NCBI GenBank assembly: GCA_040388605.1
Contig: JAZKBN010000016.1
Coordinates: forward strand, 62,001 to 126,000
DNA length: 64,000 nt
Direction of reading: 5' to 3'
Source: JAZKBN01 sp040388605
Lineage (GTDB): Bacteria > Bacteroidota > Bacteroidia > Cytophagales > Flexibacteraceae
Below are positions 1-8,623 of this stretch, piece by piece. How positions within the stretch are numbered: position 1 is the first letter of the stretch; each line of letters opens with the position of its first letter. The position numbers and the translations under genes were made by a program. The notes under the pieces were generated by a model. That model ran no database searches, was not told the DNA's origin, and worked only from the letters and a program-made list of their open reading frames with translations.

Positions 1-1
1 T

Positions 2-1201
2 GTGTTTGAAATGGCCCGGCAAATGGAAGCCGCCGGCAAAACCATAACGCGTTTAAATATCGGAAATACGGGTCCGTTCGGATATGCCCTGCCCGGGTAT
101 ATTACCGATGCATTATCAGAAAATCTTGAAAAGGCCCAGGGATATGCAGATACCCGCGGCCTCACTGCGGCCCGCAAATCCATTTTAGCGCAAGCCCGGG
201 ACCGCGGCATCCGGGTTACCTCGCCCGATAATGTAATTATGGGAAACGGCGTGAGCGAGCTTATACAAATGGTGCTTGCTGCCCTGCTTAACGAGGGCGA
301 CGAAGTTTTACTTCCGACCCCTGATTATCCGCTCTGGACCGCTGCAACCACGCTCAGCAGCGGTGTGCCTGTACATTATCTCTGTGATTCAGAAAACGGC
401 TGGCAACCTGTTTTAGCTGACATTGAAGCTAAAATAACGCCGCGCACACGTGCCTTGGTGCTAATAAACCCAAATAACCCCACCGGGGCTGTATATTCAC
501 CCGAGGTTTTGAAAAGCGTTGTTGAAATTGCCGGCAGGCATGGGTTGTTGTTGTTTTCAGATGAAATATACGACAGCATACTTTTCGAAGGGGCAAAACA
601 TTACAGCACAGCAAGCTTTACCGGGGAATATCCATGCATAACATTCGGGGGCATGAGCAAAAACTTCATGATGCCGGGCTTCCGTTGCGGCTGGATGATT
701 ATTAGCGGGAATACCGACCCCTTGGCAGATTTTATTGAAGGAATCACTAAACTGGCAGGCATGCGCCTTTGTGCAAACGTATTGCCGCAATACGCAGTTC
801 CTGTGGCCCTTTCACAGCCTTCGCCCATGGTTGCCATGTCGCAGCCCGGGGGGCGCTTAGAAAGACAACGTCGCATTTGCCTTGATTTTATTGAAAATAC
901 AGAAGGCTTATCATCGGTGCTGCCAAAAGGAGCATTTTACATGTTCCCGAAAATTGATTTGCAGGCCTTTGGCTATGCCGATGATTTTGAACTGGCTATT
1001 GACATGCTTCAAACCACATCGGTATTAATTGTACAGGGCACCGGTTTTAACTGGACCGGTGAAGCTCATTTTCGCATAGCTTTCCTGCCTGAGGCAGATG
1101 AACTGGAGGCTGCTCTAAGCAAGGTTAAGGCCCGGCTTGATAGCAGGAGGGAAGCCATTGCTGCGGGCATACCTGTACTTTCAGAAGTACTTATTGCCTG
1201 A
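2..1201 (+). CDS. alaA: Alanine aminotransferase, AlaA-like, 5'-truncated
   Basis: PLP-dependent fold-type I aminotransferase, most like E. coli AlaA, which makes alanine from pyruvate and glutamate in the cytoplasm. Visible are the substrate loop GNTGPFGY (residues 21-28 of the readable frame), INPNNPTG (155-162), SDEIYD with the PLP-contacting Asp and Tyr (186-191), the Schiff-base lysine in GGMSKN (K220) and the carboxylate-binding Arg in HFRIA (R358). The first readable codon is GTG at position 2; AlaA has about 20 more N-terminal residues, so the true start lies outside the window. Substrate choice (Ala versus Asp) is inferred from resemblance, not shown. Confidence 0.85.
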   Translation: MFEMARQMEAAGKTITRLNIGNTGPFGYALPGYITDALSENLEKAQGYADTRGLTAARKSILAQARDRGIRVTSPDNVIMGNGVSELIQMVLAALLNEGDEVLLPTPDYPLWTAATTLSSGVPVHYLCDSENGWQPVLADIEAKITPRTRALVLINPNNPTGAVYSPEVLKSVVEIAGRHGLLLFSDEIYDSILFEGAKHYSTASFTGEYPCITFGGMSKNFMMPGFRCGWMIISGNTDPLADFIEGITKLAGMRLCANVLPQYAVPVALSQPSPMVAMSQPGGRLERQRRICLDFIENTEGLSSVLPKGAFYMFPKIDLQAFGYADDFELAIDMLQTTSVLIVQGTGFNWTGEAHFRIAFLPEADELEAALSKVKARLDSRREAIAAGIPVLSEVLIA

Positions 1202-1352
1202 GTAATCTCCCTCTGGGTAAGGCAGGATACGAACCGGGCCCGGACTGATGTTTGGGCCTTTTTCAATTATTATAATCATGATCGTTGATTTTTCAGTACA
1301 TCAACCCGGCATTGCTGATTTTGAAGCAACATACAGATGCACAAAAACAAAA

Positions 1353-1377
1353 CGGGAGCCCGTATAAGGGGCCCCCG
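1353..1377 (-). terminator. Hairpin terminator after the 161-aa membrane protein gene
   Basis: A 9-bp stem with one mismatch (1353-1361 with 1369-1377, 7-nt loop). Read on the minus strand it is followed by a T-rich stretch (complement of the A-rich run at 1341-1352), as expected for intrinsic termination of the gene at 1423-1908. It lies between convergent genes and may also serve the aminotransferase. Confidence 0.5.
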
Positions 1378-1422
1378 CTTGTAAAGTATGAGTACAGAGG
1401 TGTTAGTAAGGAGTACGAAGTA

Positions 1423-1908
1423 TTAATCTTTTGCAGTTTCCGGAACTTTGCTGCCCCAAATAAGCAGGAGTAAAACTGCCGGCATCATATATCCGCCTGC
1501 ACCCATTAGGTTAAGCGCAGATATTTGATCCTGATCTGTAAGGAACCTGATGGCAAGTGTTAAACCCATTGTGAAAATTATCAGTATGCCAATAGCGAAA
1601 GCCATATTGTCTGATATCTGATTTTCATGGGTATGGTAGCTCGAAAAAGAAGATATAAGTGCAAAGAACCCGGCTACCGGGTAAAGCCAAAGCAGCAGGA
1701 ATGCATATTGAATGCCTGATTCCATTATATCAAGATGCAGGTAATCGGCATCAATGCGCTGAATCAGCAGCATAAACCTGGATGCCTCCTGGTTAAGCGT
1801 GGCAAGATCTATTAATGAAAGGGAATATACGGCGCCACTGTCGACCCTGTAATGTATTACAGGCAGAAAGAACAATGAAAGGGCAATGAGGTAGATAAAT
1901 TTTTTCAT
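1423..1908 (-). CDS. Integral membrane protein of unknown function (161 aa)
   Basis: I do not recognise the family. The protein starts with a signal-like hydrophobic segment (residues 3-18), then a polar stretch of about 45 residues with several Asp and Glu, then three further hydrophobic segments near 67-88, 102-122 and 137-153, and a short polar tail. This suggests a four-helix protein with an extracytoplasmic loop between helices 1 and 2. On the minus strand a consensus -7 box TACATTTG (1977-1970) lies about 60 bp upstream. The gene stands alone, convergent with the aminotransferase and ending in a hairpin. Confidence 0.6.
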   Translation of the reverse strand: MKKFIYLIALSLFFLPVIHYRVDSGAVYSLSLIDLATLNQEASRFMLLIQRIDADYLHLDIMESGIQYAFLLLWLYPVAGFFALISSFSSYHTHENQISDNMAFAIGILIIFTMGLTLAIRFLTDQDQISALNLMGAGGYMMPAVLLLLIWGSKVPETAKD

Positions 1909-2527
1909 AAGACAAGGCCGTTATTGTTAGAGTAGATTATTGGCTTATTATTTTTCCATAGCGGTAATACAAATGTATGGCCATGCCGGCGCCGAAAAAG
2001 CTGAGTTTTGGCATAAATCTTACAGCACTACTTTTTAACCGATATATGAATAAAACAGGGTTCAAATGAAAAAAACACAGCCCTGAAAGCCAGGTAATGG
2101 CCCAATATGCTGTTAAAGAAGCTTAATACTAATCTCTGAATACTGTTTTCACCACCTTCTTATAATGCAGCCTTCAAAAAAAGGATGGTAATTTCTGCAG
2201 GATATACCTTTGAGCTTTAAAAATTACAGCAACAGAAATTTTTCACACCCGATTCCCTGCAATAAACAGGGTACGGCATAATTCAATCTTCCTTTTTCAA
2301 CGGGATTAATATGCATAGGCTTAAGCCGGTATGCTGCAAAAAGCAATATCAAAGGCAGCAAAATTAAAAAATTGATTTTATTGGGCAATTAAGAAGACCC
2401 CTGTTGGCAAAAACTGAGTAAAGCTCCGTAAAACATGGGTCCTCAGACGGTACAAAGCGCATTAAAACCAGCCAAAATCCAGTATTAATTACCAGATAAC
2501 TGATAATGAGTAGCTTATGCCACAATA
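1909..2527. other. Intergenic region without a recognisable gene
   Basis: About 620 AT-rich bases. I see no coding sequence, RNA gene or repeat. On the minus strand a TAnnTTTG box at 1977-1970 probably belongs to the 161-aa membrane protein gene. A second perfect box, TACCTTTG at 2205-2212 on the plus strand, has no -33 partner and no gene behind it and may be chance. Confidence 0.5.
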
Positions 2528-3079
2528 CTAAAACGCTCCGCCGGGAGGTTCCTCATCTTTGGGCGGTTCCTTTTTCGGAGGTGTTTTTGTACTGTCAGAT
2601 GCAGGCTGAAAGGGCTTTGCGCTGCGCTTGGGCTGCGTGGCGGGCGGTTTGGGCTTGTCTTCATCTTCCTCACCTCCGCCTTCTTCCGGCTCTTCGCCGC
2701 CTGTGCTGTCAGGTGCGAATGCGCTGCTGTCGGGTTCAGATTTGGGCGGGAAAACGGTTATCATGGGTACAATATCCCAGCTCTTTAACTTCTTCTTGCG
2801 ACTCATGGGCGCAATTAGCAGCACGTCGGTTTTATGCACAAGCTCCTCGGTAAGCGGCATTGAGTCTTCACCCATTTTAAGGGCAAATTTTTTCTCGCCG
2901 GCAGACTTATCGAAATAGAATGCGCTTTGGTATGCCGAACAGGTGTACTTTGTACGGGTACAATAAATATTGATGCTGCCGATAAAAATAAGCAGCGCAA
3001 AAAACAGCAACCGCCACCTGATATCGCGTTTTGAACGCAATACAGGCCGTAAAAGGTATGTCCTTTCGCTTTGCGGCAT
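2528..3079 (-). CDS. Membrane-anchored protein with acidic, proline-rich tail
   Basis: The 183-residue product has a basic N-terminus, one hydrophobic helix (about 22-40), then a short segment starting CSAYQSAF (47-54), a pattern I have seen in other small Bacteroidota envelope proteins. Residues from about 110 onward are low complexity: Pro, Glu, Asp, Gly and Lys with SDST-type spacers, probably disordered. Expected topology is a single anchor with the bulk in the periplasm. No enzyme motif is visible and function is unknown. It stands alone between unrelated genes. A dense plus-strand frame over the same bases is an artefact of the biased tail composition. Confidence 0.6.
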   Translation of the reverse strand: MPQSERTYLLRPVLRSKRDIRWRLLFFALLIFIGSINIYCTRTKYTCSAYQSAFYFDKSAGEKKFALKMGEDSMPLTEELVHKTDVLLIAPMSRKKKLKSWDIVPMITVFPPKSEPDSSAFAPDSTGGEEPEEGGGEEDEDKPKPPATQPKRSAKPFQPASDSTKTPPKKEPPKDEEPPGGAF

Positions 3080-3431
3080 AATGGTTTGAAGGCTTTAATT
3101 CAGCAATCCGGGTTCTGAAACCTGGATTATTGCATTAATGCATGAGTATGTTTTGTTTTGCCGGCAGTTAAAATACTGCCTGCTTTGGCACTGCAGATTC
3201 CCGTTGCTTATACCTATTCTTAAACCCGTCAGTTTAAAATGCAGGTATTCAGGGCTGCATATTCAGTTCATGATCCTACAATTTAAACCCGGGAATGTAA
3301 GCTCCCGGTTTGAAATATGCGGCATTCACATAGTGCTAACTGCCACGAAGATAATATAAAAAATAAAAGACCCGCATCATTTTTTTTCCGATGCGGGTCT
3401 CAATTACAGGCAATTAATTAAAGCTATGGTT
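3080..3431. other. Intergenic region holding one terminator
   Basis: About 350 bases between two minus-strand genes. The only supported element is the terminator at 3369-3399; the short frames on either strand have no recognisable product. Confidence 0.5.
3369..3399 (-). terminator. Intrinsic terminator of the aldehyde dehydrogenase gene
   Basis: A perfect 10-bp stem GACCCGCATC/GATGCGGGTC (3369-3378 with 3390-3399) with an 11-nt loop. On the minus strand it is followed at once by TTTTATTTTTTATATT, a good U-tract. It sits 33 bp past the stop codon of the aldehyde dehydrogenase gene. Confidence 0.8.
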
Positions 3432-4979
3432 TTATATAGCGAATTTAATTCCTTGTGCCAGTGGCAATTCGTTGCTGTAATTAATTGTGTTGGTTTGTCG
3501 GCGCATGTAAGCTTTCCATGCATCGGATCCGCTCTCGCGGCCGCCGCCGGTTTCTTTTTCACCACCGAAAGCGCCGCCAATCTCGGCGCCCGAGGTACCG
3601 ATGTTGATATTGGCAATTCCGCAATCTGAACCGGTATGTGCCAGGAAGTGTTCCGCCTCCTGCAGGTGCGTGGTGAACATAGCCGAGCTCAGGCCCTGCT
3701 TCACATCGTTCTGAATGGCTACGGCATTTCCTGATTCGCCCGCGTATTTTATGAGGTAAAGTATAGGGGCGAAAGTTTCATGCTGAACAGTGGCATAGCT
3801 GTTCTCCACTTCAACTATGGCCGGTGTTACATAAGTGCCGGTTTCATAGCCGGCGCCTTCAAGCACCTTACCACCAACAAGCAGCTTACCGCCTTCGGCC
3901 TGCACCGATTCAAGGGCTGCATTAAAGGCAGCAACAGCATCTTTATCTATAAGCGGACCAACAAGGTTAGCCGGCTCCGTTGGGTTGCCTACAGGCAGTT
4001 TAGGGTATGTGGTAAGCAGGCGTTCCTTAACCTCTTCGAAACGGCTTTCATGCACTATAAGCCTGCGTGTACTGGTGCAACGCTGCCCTGCCGTGCCTAC
4101 CGCACCGAAAACAGTGCTGCGCATGGCCATATCGAGGTTTGCATGCTCGGTAATAATAACGGCATTGTTACCGCCCAATTCAAGCAATGAGCGGCCAAGG
4201 CGAGCGCCAACGGCTGCGCCTACCTTTTTTCCCATTCTTGTTGAGCCCGTGGCCGATACAAGGGGTATATTGGTATCTTCAGCCATAAGAGCGCCTATAG
4301 TGGCGTCACCTATTATGAGGCTGAATACGCCTTCGGGTACGCTGTTTCTTACCAATACTTCACGCAGAAGATGTTGGCAGGCAATGGCGGTAAGCGGTGT
4401 TTTTTCAGACGGCTTCCAGATGCATGAGTTACCGGCTACGGCCGCAAGGGCGGCATTCCAGGCCCATACTGCAACAGGGAAGTTAAAGGCCGAAATGATG
4501 CCCACAACCCCAAGCGGGTGGTATTGGTCATACATACGGTGCTGCGGACGTTCGCTGTGCATGGTGAAACCGTACATCTGGCGTGAAAGACCAACTGCAA
4601 AATCGCAGATATCTATCATTTCCTGCACTTCGCCCAGGCCTTCCTGGTATATTTTTCCCATTTCCAGCGTTACCAGCATACCGAGGGCGGCTTTATTGGC
4701 GCGTAACACCTCGCCGTATTGCCTGATTACCTCGCCACGGCGGGGTGCGGGCCAAGTGCGCCACTCCTTAAAGGCAGCCTGTGCCTGCGCAACAGTTGCA
4801 TGATAATCATCAGCTGATGCGAAGTTTACAGAGGCAAGTACCTTGCCGTCTATTGGCGATAATATGGTTTTGGCAGCGGCTCCGGCGGCGGAGCCTGATT
4901 TGGTTCCGGTGTAAAAAGCGGCATTTATTTCGCTGATACCGAGCTGACGCAAAATGTCAGAAACGGGTGTGTGTGTCAT
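3432..4979 (-). CDS. amaB: ALDH7-family aldehyde dehydrogenase (aminoadipate-semialdehyde type)
   Basis: NAD(P)-dependent cytoplasmic aldehyde dehydrogenase of the antiquitin (ALDH7) group, which oxidises alpha-aminoadipate semialdehyde in lysine breakdown. Counting from the chosen Met: oxyanion Asn in AFNFPVA (about 166), cofactor-binding WKPSEKT (about 188-194), general-base Glu in LELGGNNA (about 267) and the nucleophilic Cys in GQRCTSTRR (about 301). HSERPQHRMY and LGVVGIISAFNFP are typical of ALDH7. I chose ATG 4979 (MTHTPVSDIL); an in-frame ATG at 5012 would add 11 residues without family support. No lysine-degradation partner lies next to it, so the exact substrate is inferred. Confidence 0.85.
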   Translation of the reverse strand: MTHTPVSDILRQLGISEINAAFYTGTKSGSAAGAAAKTILSPIDGKVLASVNFASADDYHATVAQAQAAFKEWRTWPAPRRGEVIRQYGEVLRANKAALGMLVTLEMGKIYQEGLGEVQEMIDICDFAVGLSRQMYGFTMHSERPQHRMYDQYHPLGVVGIISAFNFPVAVWAWNAALAAVAGNSCIWKPSEKTPLTAIACQHLLREVLVRNSVPEGVFSLIIGDATIGALMAEDTNIPLVSATGSTRMGKKVGAAVGARLGRSLLELGGNNAVIITEHANLDMAMRSTVFGAVGTAGQRCTSTRRLIVHESRFEEVKERLLTTYPKLPVGNPTEPANLVGPLIDKDAVAAFNAALESVQAEGGKLLVGGKVLEGAGYETGTYVTPAIVEVENSYATVQHETFAPILYLIKYAGESGNAVAIQNDVKQGLSSAMFTTHLQEAEHFLAHTGSDCGIANINIGTSGAEIGGAFGGEKETGGGRESGSDAWKAYMRRQTNTINYSNELPLAQGIKFAI

Positions 4980-5099
4980 TGGTAGGAGTTCGTTTTTTTG
5001 AATTGCCCGCAAAATTCAGGATTTATCACTGAATTCGGATCGATGATTAGTTAATATTGCATCTGAATTATTAAAAACACCGCAAAAGAGGCATATTTC

Positions 5100-8000
5100 A
5101 TGGGTAATTGGTTTTTCTGGCAAAATTGGGACTTCAGGGACAGCGCCCTTTACAGGTTTCTGCTCCTTGCAATGTTTATTTCTTTCGGAATGGCAGCTTA
5201 CGGTTTTTTTGCCGGCAGCGGGCTGGCCTACCCTATAAGCACATCTAACAGCGCCGAAACTTTCAGCCTCATACTTGATGTTTTTAAGCTTGGCCTTTTC
5301 CGCCAAAGGGTTGATGCCGAGAGCTATTATATTCTGCAGTTCTACAATGCCGGCGAATTCAGGGCCCTGCCCTGGCTGAATATGACCTGCCTGATCGGCA
5401 TTTGGCTGGGTATATCTGTTTTGCTGGCTGCAGTAACCAAAATTCAACGGCTTTGGTACCTGGCGGCAACGGGCGCTTTCGTGGTGGCATTAACCCGTAT
5501 GCCTTTTGAGCTGCTTGAACCCTTCGGGCTCGATAATAAGATTCCCGTTACAGGTATTGCCCTGCTGTACGTTTTCCTGAGCTATTATTTTCACGCATAC
5601 GGAACAGAAACAAGCATGGTGCGCCGTTTCGGGGCATTCATATTATTAACAGCGGTGGTTGGAGTCTTCTTTTTTACAGGCACCAATTTGCCTCATCCGG
5701 AAAGCCATTTGCTGGCGCACTCTATGGCTTTGGCGCTTATATTGGCCATATTTTTCCTGCTCATGGTGGCTATAGATATTCCGGCTTTTATTTTCTGCCT
5801 GGTTTCGGATACCAATACCGGAGATAAAAAGAGCAATGCCCTTTGGCATTACCTGGCCTTTATGGTTCTTTGGCTGGGCTACCTCGGCCTTTCGCTGGCT
5901 AAGCAGCAAATAGGCTTCCAGGCGCCCATAACACCCATTCACCCCATTTTACTGTGGACCCTTGCCGCCATTATCGGCATTTGGATGTACAAAAAGAAAG
6001 AAGACCTGTACGAGGAAATAATGAGCTTTAAGCTTTCAGGCGCAATGGTATATGCCGGCCTGTTTATAGTTACCTGCTCATTGCTTACATGGATGTATTG
6101 CACCGCCAATGATTCACCATTGGCCGCTTTCACCCTGTTGGTACCGGCATCGCAGTTCTGCTTCGGGCTGCTCTTCTTTATTTACTCACTTGTAAATTTC
6201 GGCGATTTAATGAACAAGGGGCTGCGCCTGAGCACCGTGGTTTTCAAGCCGAGAACATTCCCCATGCTTATGGTGCAGGCCGCAGGCTTATTGGGCGTTT
6301 TCAGCATTTTCATGTATAAAGATCGCCTTCCCTATTACCAGGCCCTCGCCGGCATCAGCAATGCCGAAGCCGATGCATATTATGCCGACAATAATTTCGA
6401 TGCCGCCGAGCATTATTACCTGGAGGCCATACACCATACCCTGCTGAGCAACCATGCCAATTTCTGCCTCGCCGGCATGGCCCGCGACGGTAAAAATGCC
6501 GAGCAGCTCAGAACATATTATGATAATGCCCTGCTCCTTCGGCCTGAGCCCCAAACATGGCTGGCCTATTCAAGCTGGCTTCGTGAAACCGGCCAACAGG
6601 CCGAACTGCCCGAGCTCATGAACCGTGCCCGCAGCATTTTCCCCGATGACCCATATATTTTAAATAACCTTGCCGTTTCATTGGCCTTAAATAACCAAAC
6701 CGAGGTTGGCCTTGCCCTGCTTGACCGCGCAGGCGATGCGGCAGGCGAAGGTGAAGAAACAATTCTTGCCAATAAGCTGGCGCTCCGGATTCGCGGCCGC
6801 CGTATAGAGAAGCCTGATACAGCCACCGGAGCCAATTACAGCGGAAAAAACATTGCCGTAATCTGCAACCGGGCCGCCTGGATGAACCTGTTGAAAATGC
6901 CCTACAAAGGCCCCGCCATGCCAAGGCCCGACAGCACCCTTGAGGACACCCATTTCTGCGCCCTGTATAACCTGGCCCTGAATGCCCGTTTCAAACCCGA
7001 TACCACTATAAGCCCGGTTATAGAATACTACGCTAAAAAAGACACCAACCGCATTTTCCGCGATGTGCTGCAATACGGGCAGGCGGTTATGCAATATTAC
7101 AGCGGCAATACCGCAAGGTCTTTCGGCATCATGCAAACTGTTGCAGACCGTACCCAAAGCCCCCTCCCTTTTATTACCGATACTTACGGCAAATGGCAAA
7201 TGCAATACGGGCAGTTTGAAGCTGCAAGCCGTAACCTTGAACGGACCCGCGAAAACGGCGGATCACAAAACCTGTTAAGCCTCGCCATTGCCCGCACCGA
7301 ATACGGCGACCGCATAGTTGCACCCGAAATGTGGAAACAACTTGAATCAGAAGCCAAAGACAGTAACGATATTGTGCACCACATTCTGCCTGCTTTGGCT
7401 GTTGAAGACAATTTACAGCTCCTTAAAGCAGACGAGCTGACCCGCCTGGAAGCCATACATTTTAAACCGGATCTTGTAAAGCCCGGTACCGGGCTCGAAG
7501 TTTTGGGCAGCTTTACCAATGCGGAATACCGTTCTGAAGCAGCTGCAGATTTGGCTGAATACTTTTTCAGCACGGGGCAAATTGCCGAAGCCGAGGCAAT
7601 AGTGAATGAAACAAAAGCTGCCATTGAAGGCCAAAGCGATGCCATTTCACGCCTCGATTTAATACGCCTTGAAATATTAAATACCCGTTCAGATTTTGCC
7701 GGCATGCAGGCCATGCTTGATAAGGGCACCTATTCAGGGGCTGCGCTTGGGCGGGCCTATCTTTTCCAGGCCTTATGCTTTGAGCATGAAGGGAAAAAGG
7801 AAGAGGCATCTGTTAACATGCTTAAATCTGCCGAAGCGAATCCCTTTAATACGGAAACTGCCGAGGTGGTTTACCGCGTTCTGAATGCCGACAACAAGCC
7901 CGGCCTTGCCTATGAAATACTGCTGCGCATGGTATTGCTGCATCCTGATGAAGTGCCTGTAAGGAAGCTCTATACCCTGCAATGCATCAGGCTTGGCCTG

Positions 8001-8117
8001 TATATGTTCGCCGGGCAGTCTTTGGAAAGGCTTGATTATAAACTTGATAACGAAAAATTTAACGCCTTTAAAGCCCAATGCGATTCACTTTCCATGTCGC
8101 TGGGCGGTGCCTTTTAA
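5100..8117 (+). CDS. Large polytopic membrane protein with C-terminal TPR domain
   Basis: The 1005-residue protein has two halves. Residues 1 to about 405 hold roughly ten hydrophobic segments (for example 17-38, 95-112, 120-134, 150-165, 178-194, 205-234, 250-266, 282-297, 313-330, 343-366, 386-405). From about 415 to the end it is soluble and helical, rich in TPR-like repeats such as the stretches around 423-460 and 495-560. No catalytic motif is visible. The halves suggest an inner-membrane platform with a protein-binding solenoid. I do not recognise a named family. It is divergent from the aldehyde dehydrogenase gene and followed 104 bp later by a small two-helix membrane protein. Confidence 0.75.
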   Translation: MGNWFFWQNWDFRDSALYRFLLLAMFISFGMAAYGFFAGSGLAYPISTSNSAETFSLILDVFKLGLFRQRVDAESYYILQFYNAGEFRALPWLNMTCLIGIWLGISVLLAAVTKIQRLWYLAATGAFVVALTRMPFELLEPFGLDNKIPVTGIALLYVFLSYYFHAYGTETSMVRRFGAFILLTAVVGVFFFTGTNLPHPESHLLAHSMALALILAIFFLLMVAIDIPAFIFCLVSDTNTGDKKSNALWHYLAFMVLWLGYLGLSLAKQQIGFQAPITPIHPILLWTLAAIIGIWMYKKKEDLYEEIMSFKLSGAMVYAGLFIVTCSLLTWMYCTANDSPLAAFTLLVPASQFCFGLLFFIYSLVNFGDLMNKGLRLSTVVFKPRTFPMLMVQAAGLLGVFSIFMYKDRLPYYQALAGISNAEADAYYADNNFDAAEHYYLEAIHHTLLSNHANFCLAGMARDGKNAEQLRTYYDNALLLRPEPQTWLAYSSWLRETGQQAELPELMNRARSIFPDDPYILNNLAVSLALNNQTEVGLALLDRAGDAAGEGEETILANKLALRIRGRRIEKPDTATGANYSGKNIAVICNRAAWMNLLKMPYKGPAMPRPDSTLEDTHFCALYNLALNARFKPDTTISPVIEYYAKKDTNRIFRDVLQYGQAVMQYYSGNTARSFGIMQTVADRTQSPLPFITDTYGKWQMQYGQFEAASRNLERTRENGGSQNLLSLAIARTEYGDRIVAPEMWKQLESEAKDSNDIVHHILPALAVEDNLQLLKADELTRLEAIHFKPDLVKPGTGLEVLGSFTNAEYRSEAAADLAEYFFSTGQIAEAEAIVNETKAAIEGQSDAISRLDLIRLEILNTRSDFAGMQAMLDKGTYSGAALGRAYLFQALCFEHEGKKEEASVNMLKSAEANPFNTETAEVVYRVLNADNKPGLAYEILLRMVLLHPDEVPVRKLYTLQCIRLGLYMFAGQSLERLDYKLDNEKFNAFKAQCDSLSMSLGGAF

Positions 8118-8221
8118 TAAGCTTTGGTGCTGTTGCCCGCCCTGTTACCATACCATTGCCGATAGAACTGCATAAAACACCTTAAAACATTAGCCTCCGT
8201 AAAGGCATTAATTATTAAACA

Positions 8222-8446
8222 ATGCGTAAACAAGATTCAGACAACCTGCCCGAGCCCCTGCACCGGAAAATTTACAATATTTTTTTCGGCATGATGGCCC
8301 TGGTGTATTTAGGCATAGGCGCATTTTTCGCCTTAACGCCCTTTGCCGAAAAAGTGTTGGCACCTCCGGCAAATATAATTTTCGGAATTATAGTAATGGC
8401 GGTAGGGCTTTGGCGCATAGTTCGCGTTGTGAAGAAATTTATGTAA
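8222..8446 (+). CDS. Small two-helix membrane protein (74 aa)
   Basis: A short polar N-terminus (about 18 residues) is followed by two hydrophobic helices (about 20-40 and 50-66) and a basic C-terminal end, so both termini probably face the cytoplasm. Small proteins of this shape are frequent in Bacteroidota but I know of no assigned role. It follows the large membrane/TPR gene on the same strand and could be co-transcribed with it. A TAAATTTG box (8444-8451) overlapping its stop may be a promoter for recQ. Confidence 0.6.
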   Translation: MRKQDSDNLPEPLHRKIYNIFFGMMALVYLGIGAFFALTPFAEKVLAPPANIIFGIIVMAVGLWRIVRVVKKFM

Positions 8447-8623
8447 ATTTGATATAGGTCCGTGCCGGGTTTTTAACCGGACATGCCACTCTAAAATCAT
8501 GATCCCTGGATTTTTCGGATCATGCCTGCTGTCATGATTAATCATCATTCCGGCATGAACAGTATGGCAACAGTATATTCGGCAGCCTGCTCCCCTGCCC
8601 TTACACCCCAATCATTAAAACCA

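Noticed and set aside
1285..1473. 62-residue plus-strand frame after the aminotransferase
   Set aside because: No family resemblance, overlaps a terminator hairpin and the 3' end of the membrane protein gene.
2205..2212. Perfect TACCTTTG box with no gene behind it, considered as a small RNA promoter
   Set aside because: No -33 partner and no terminator or structured RNA follows; a six-base consensus is expected by chance several times in this length.
2506..2918. Plus-strand frames rich in Ser, Arg and Leu opposite the anchored protein
   Set aside because: They arise from the complement of the acidic/proline-rich tail and lack any signal or domain.
3985..4803. 272-residue plus-strand frame over the aldehyde dehydrogenase
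   Set aside because: Shadow of the ALDH coding strand with no family resemblance.
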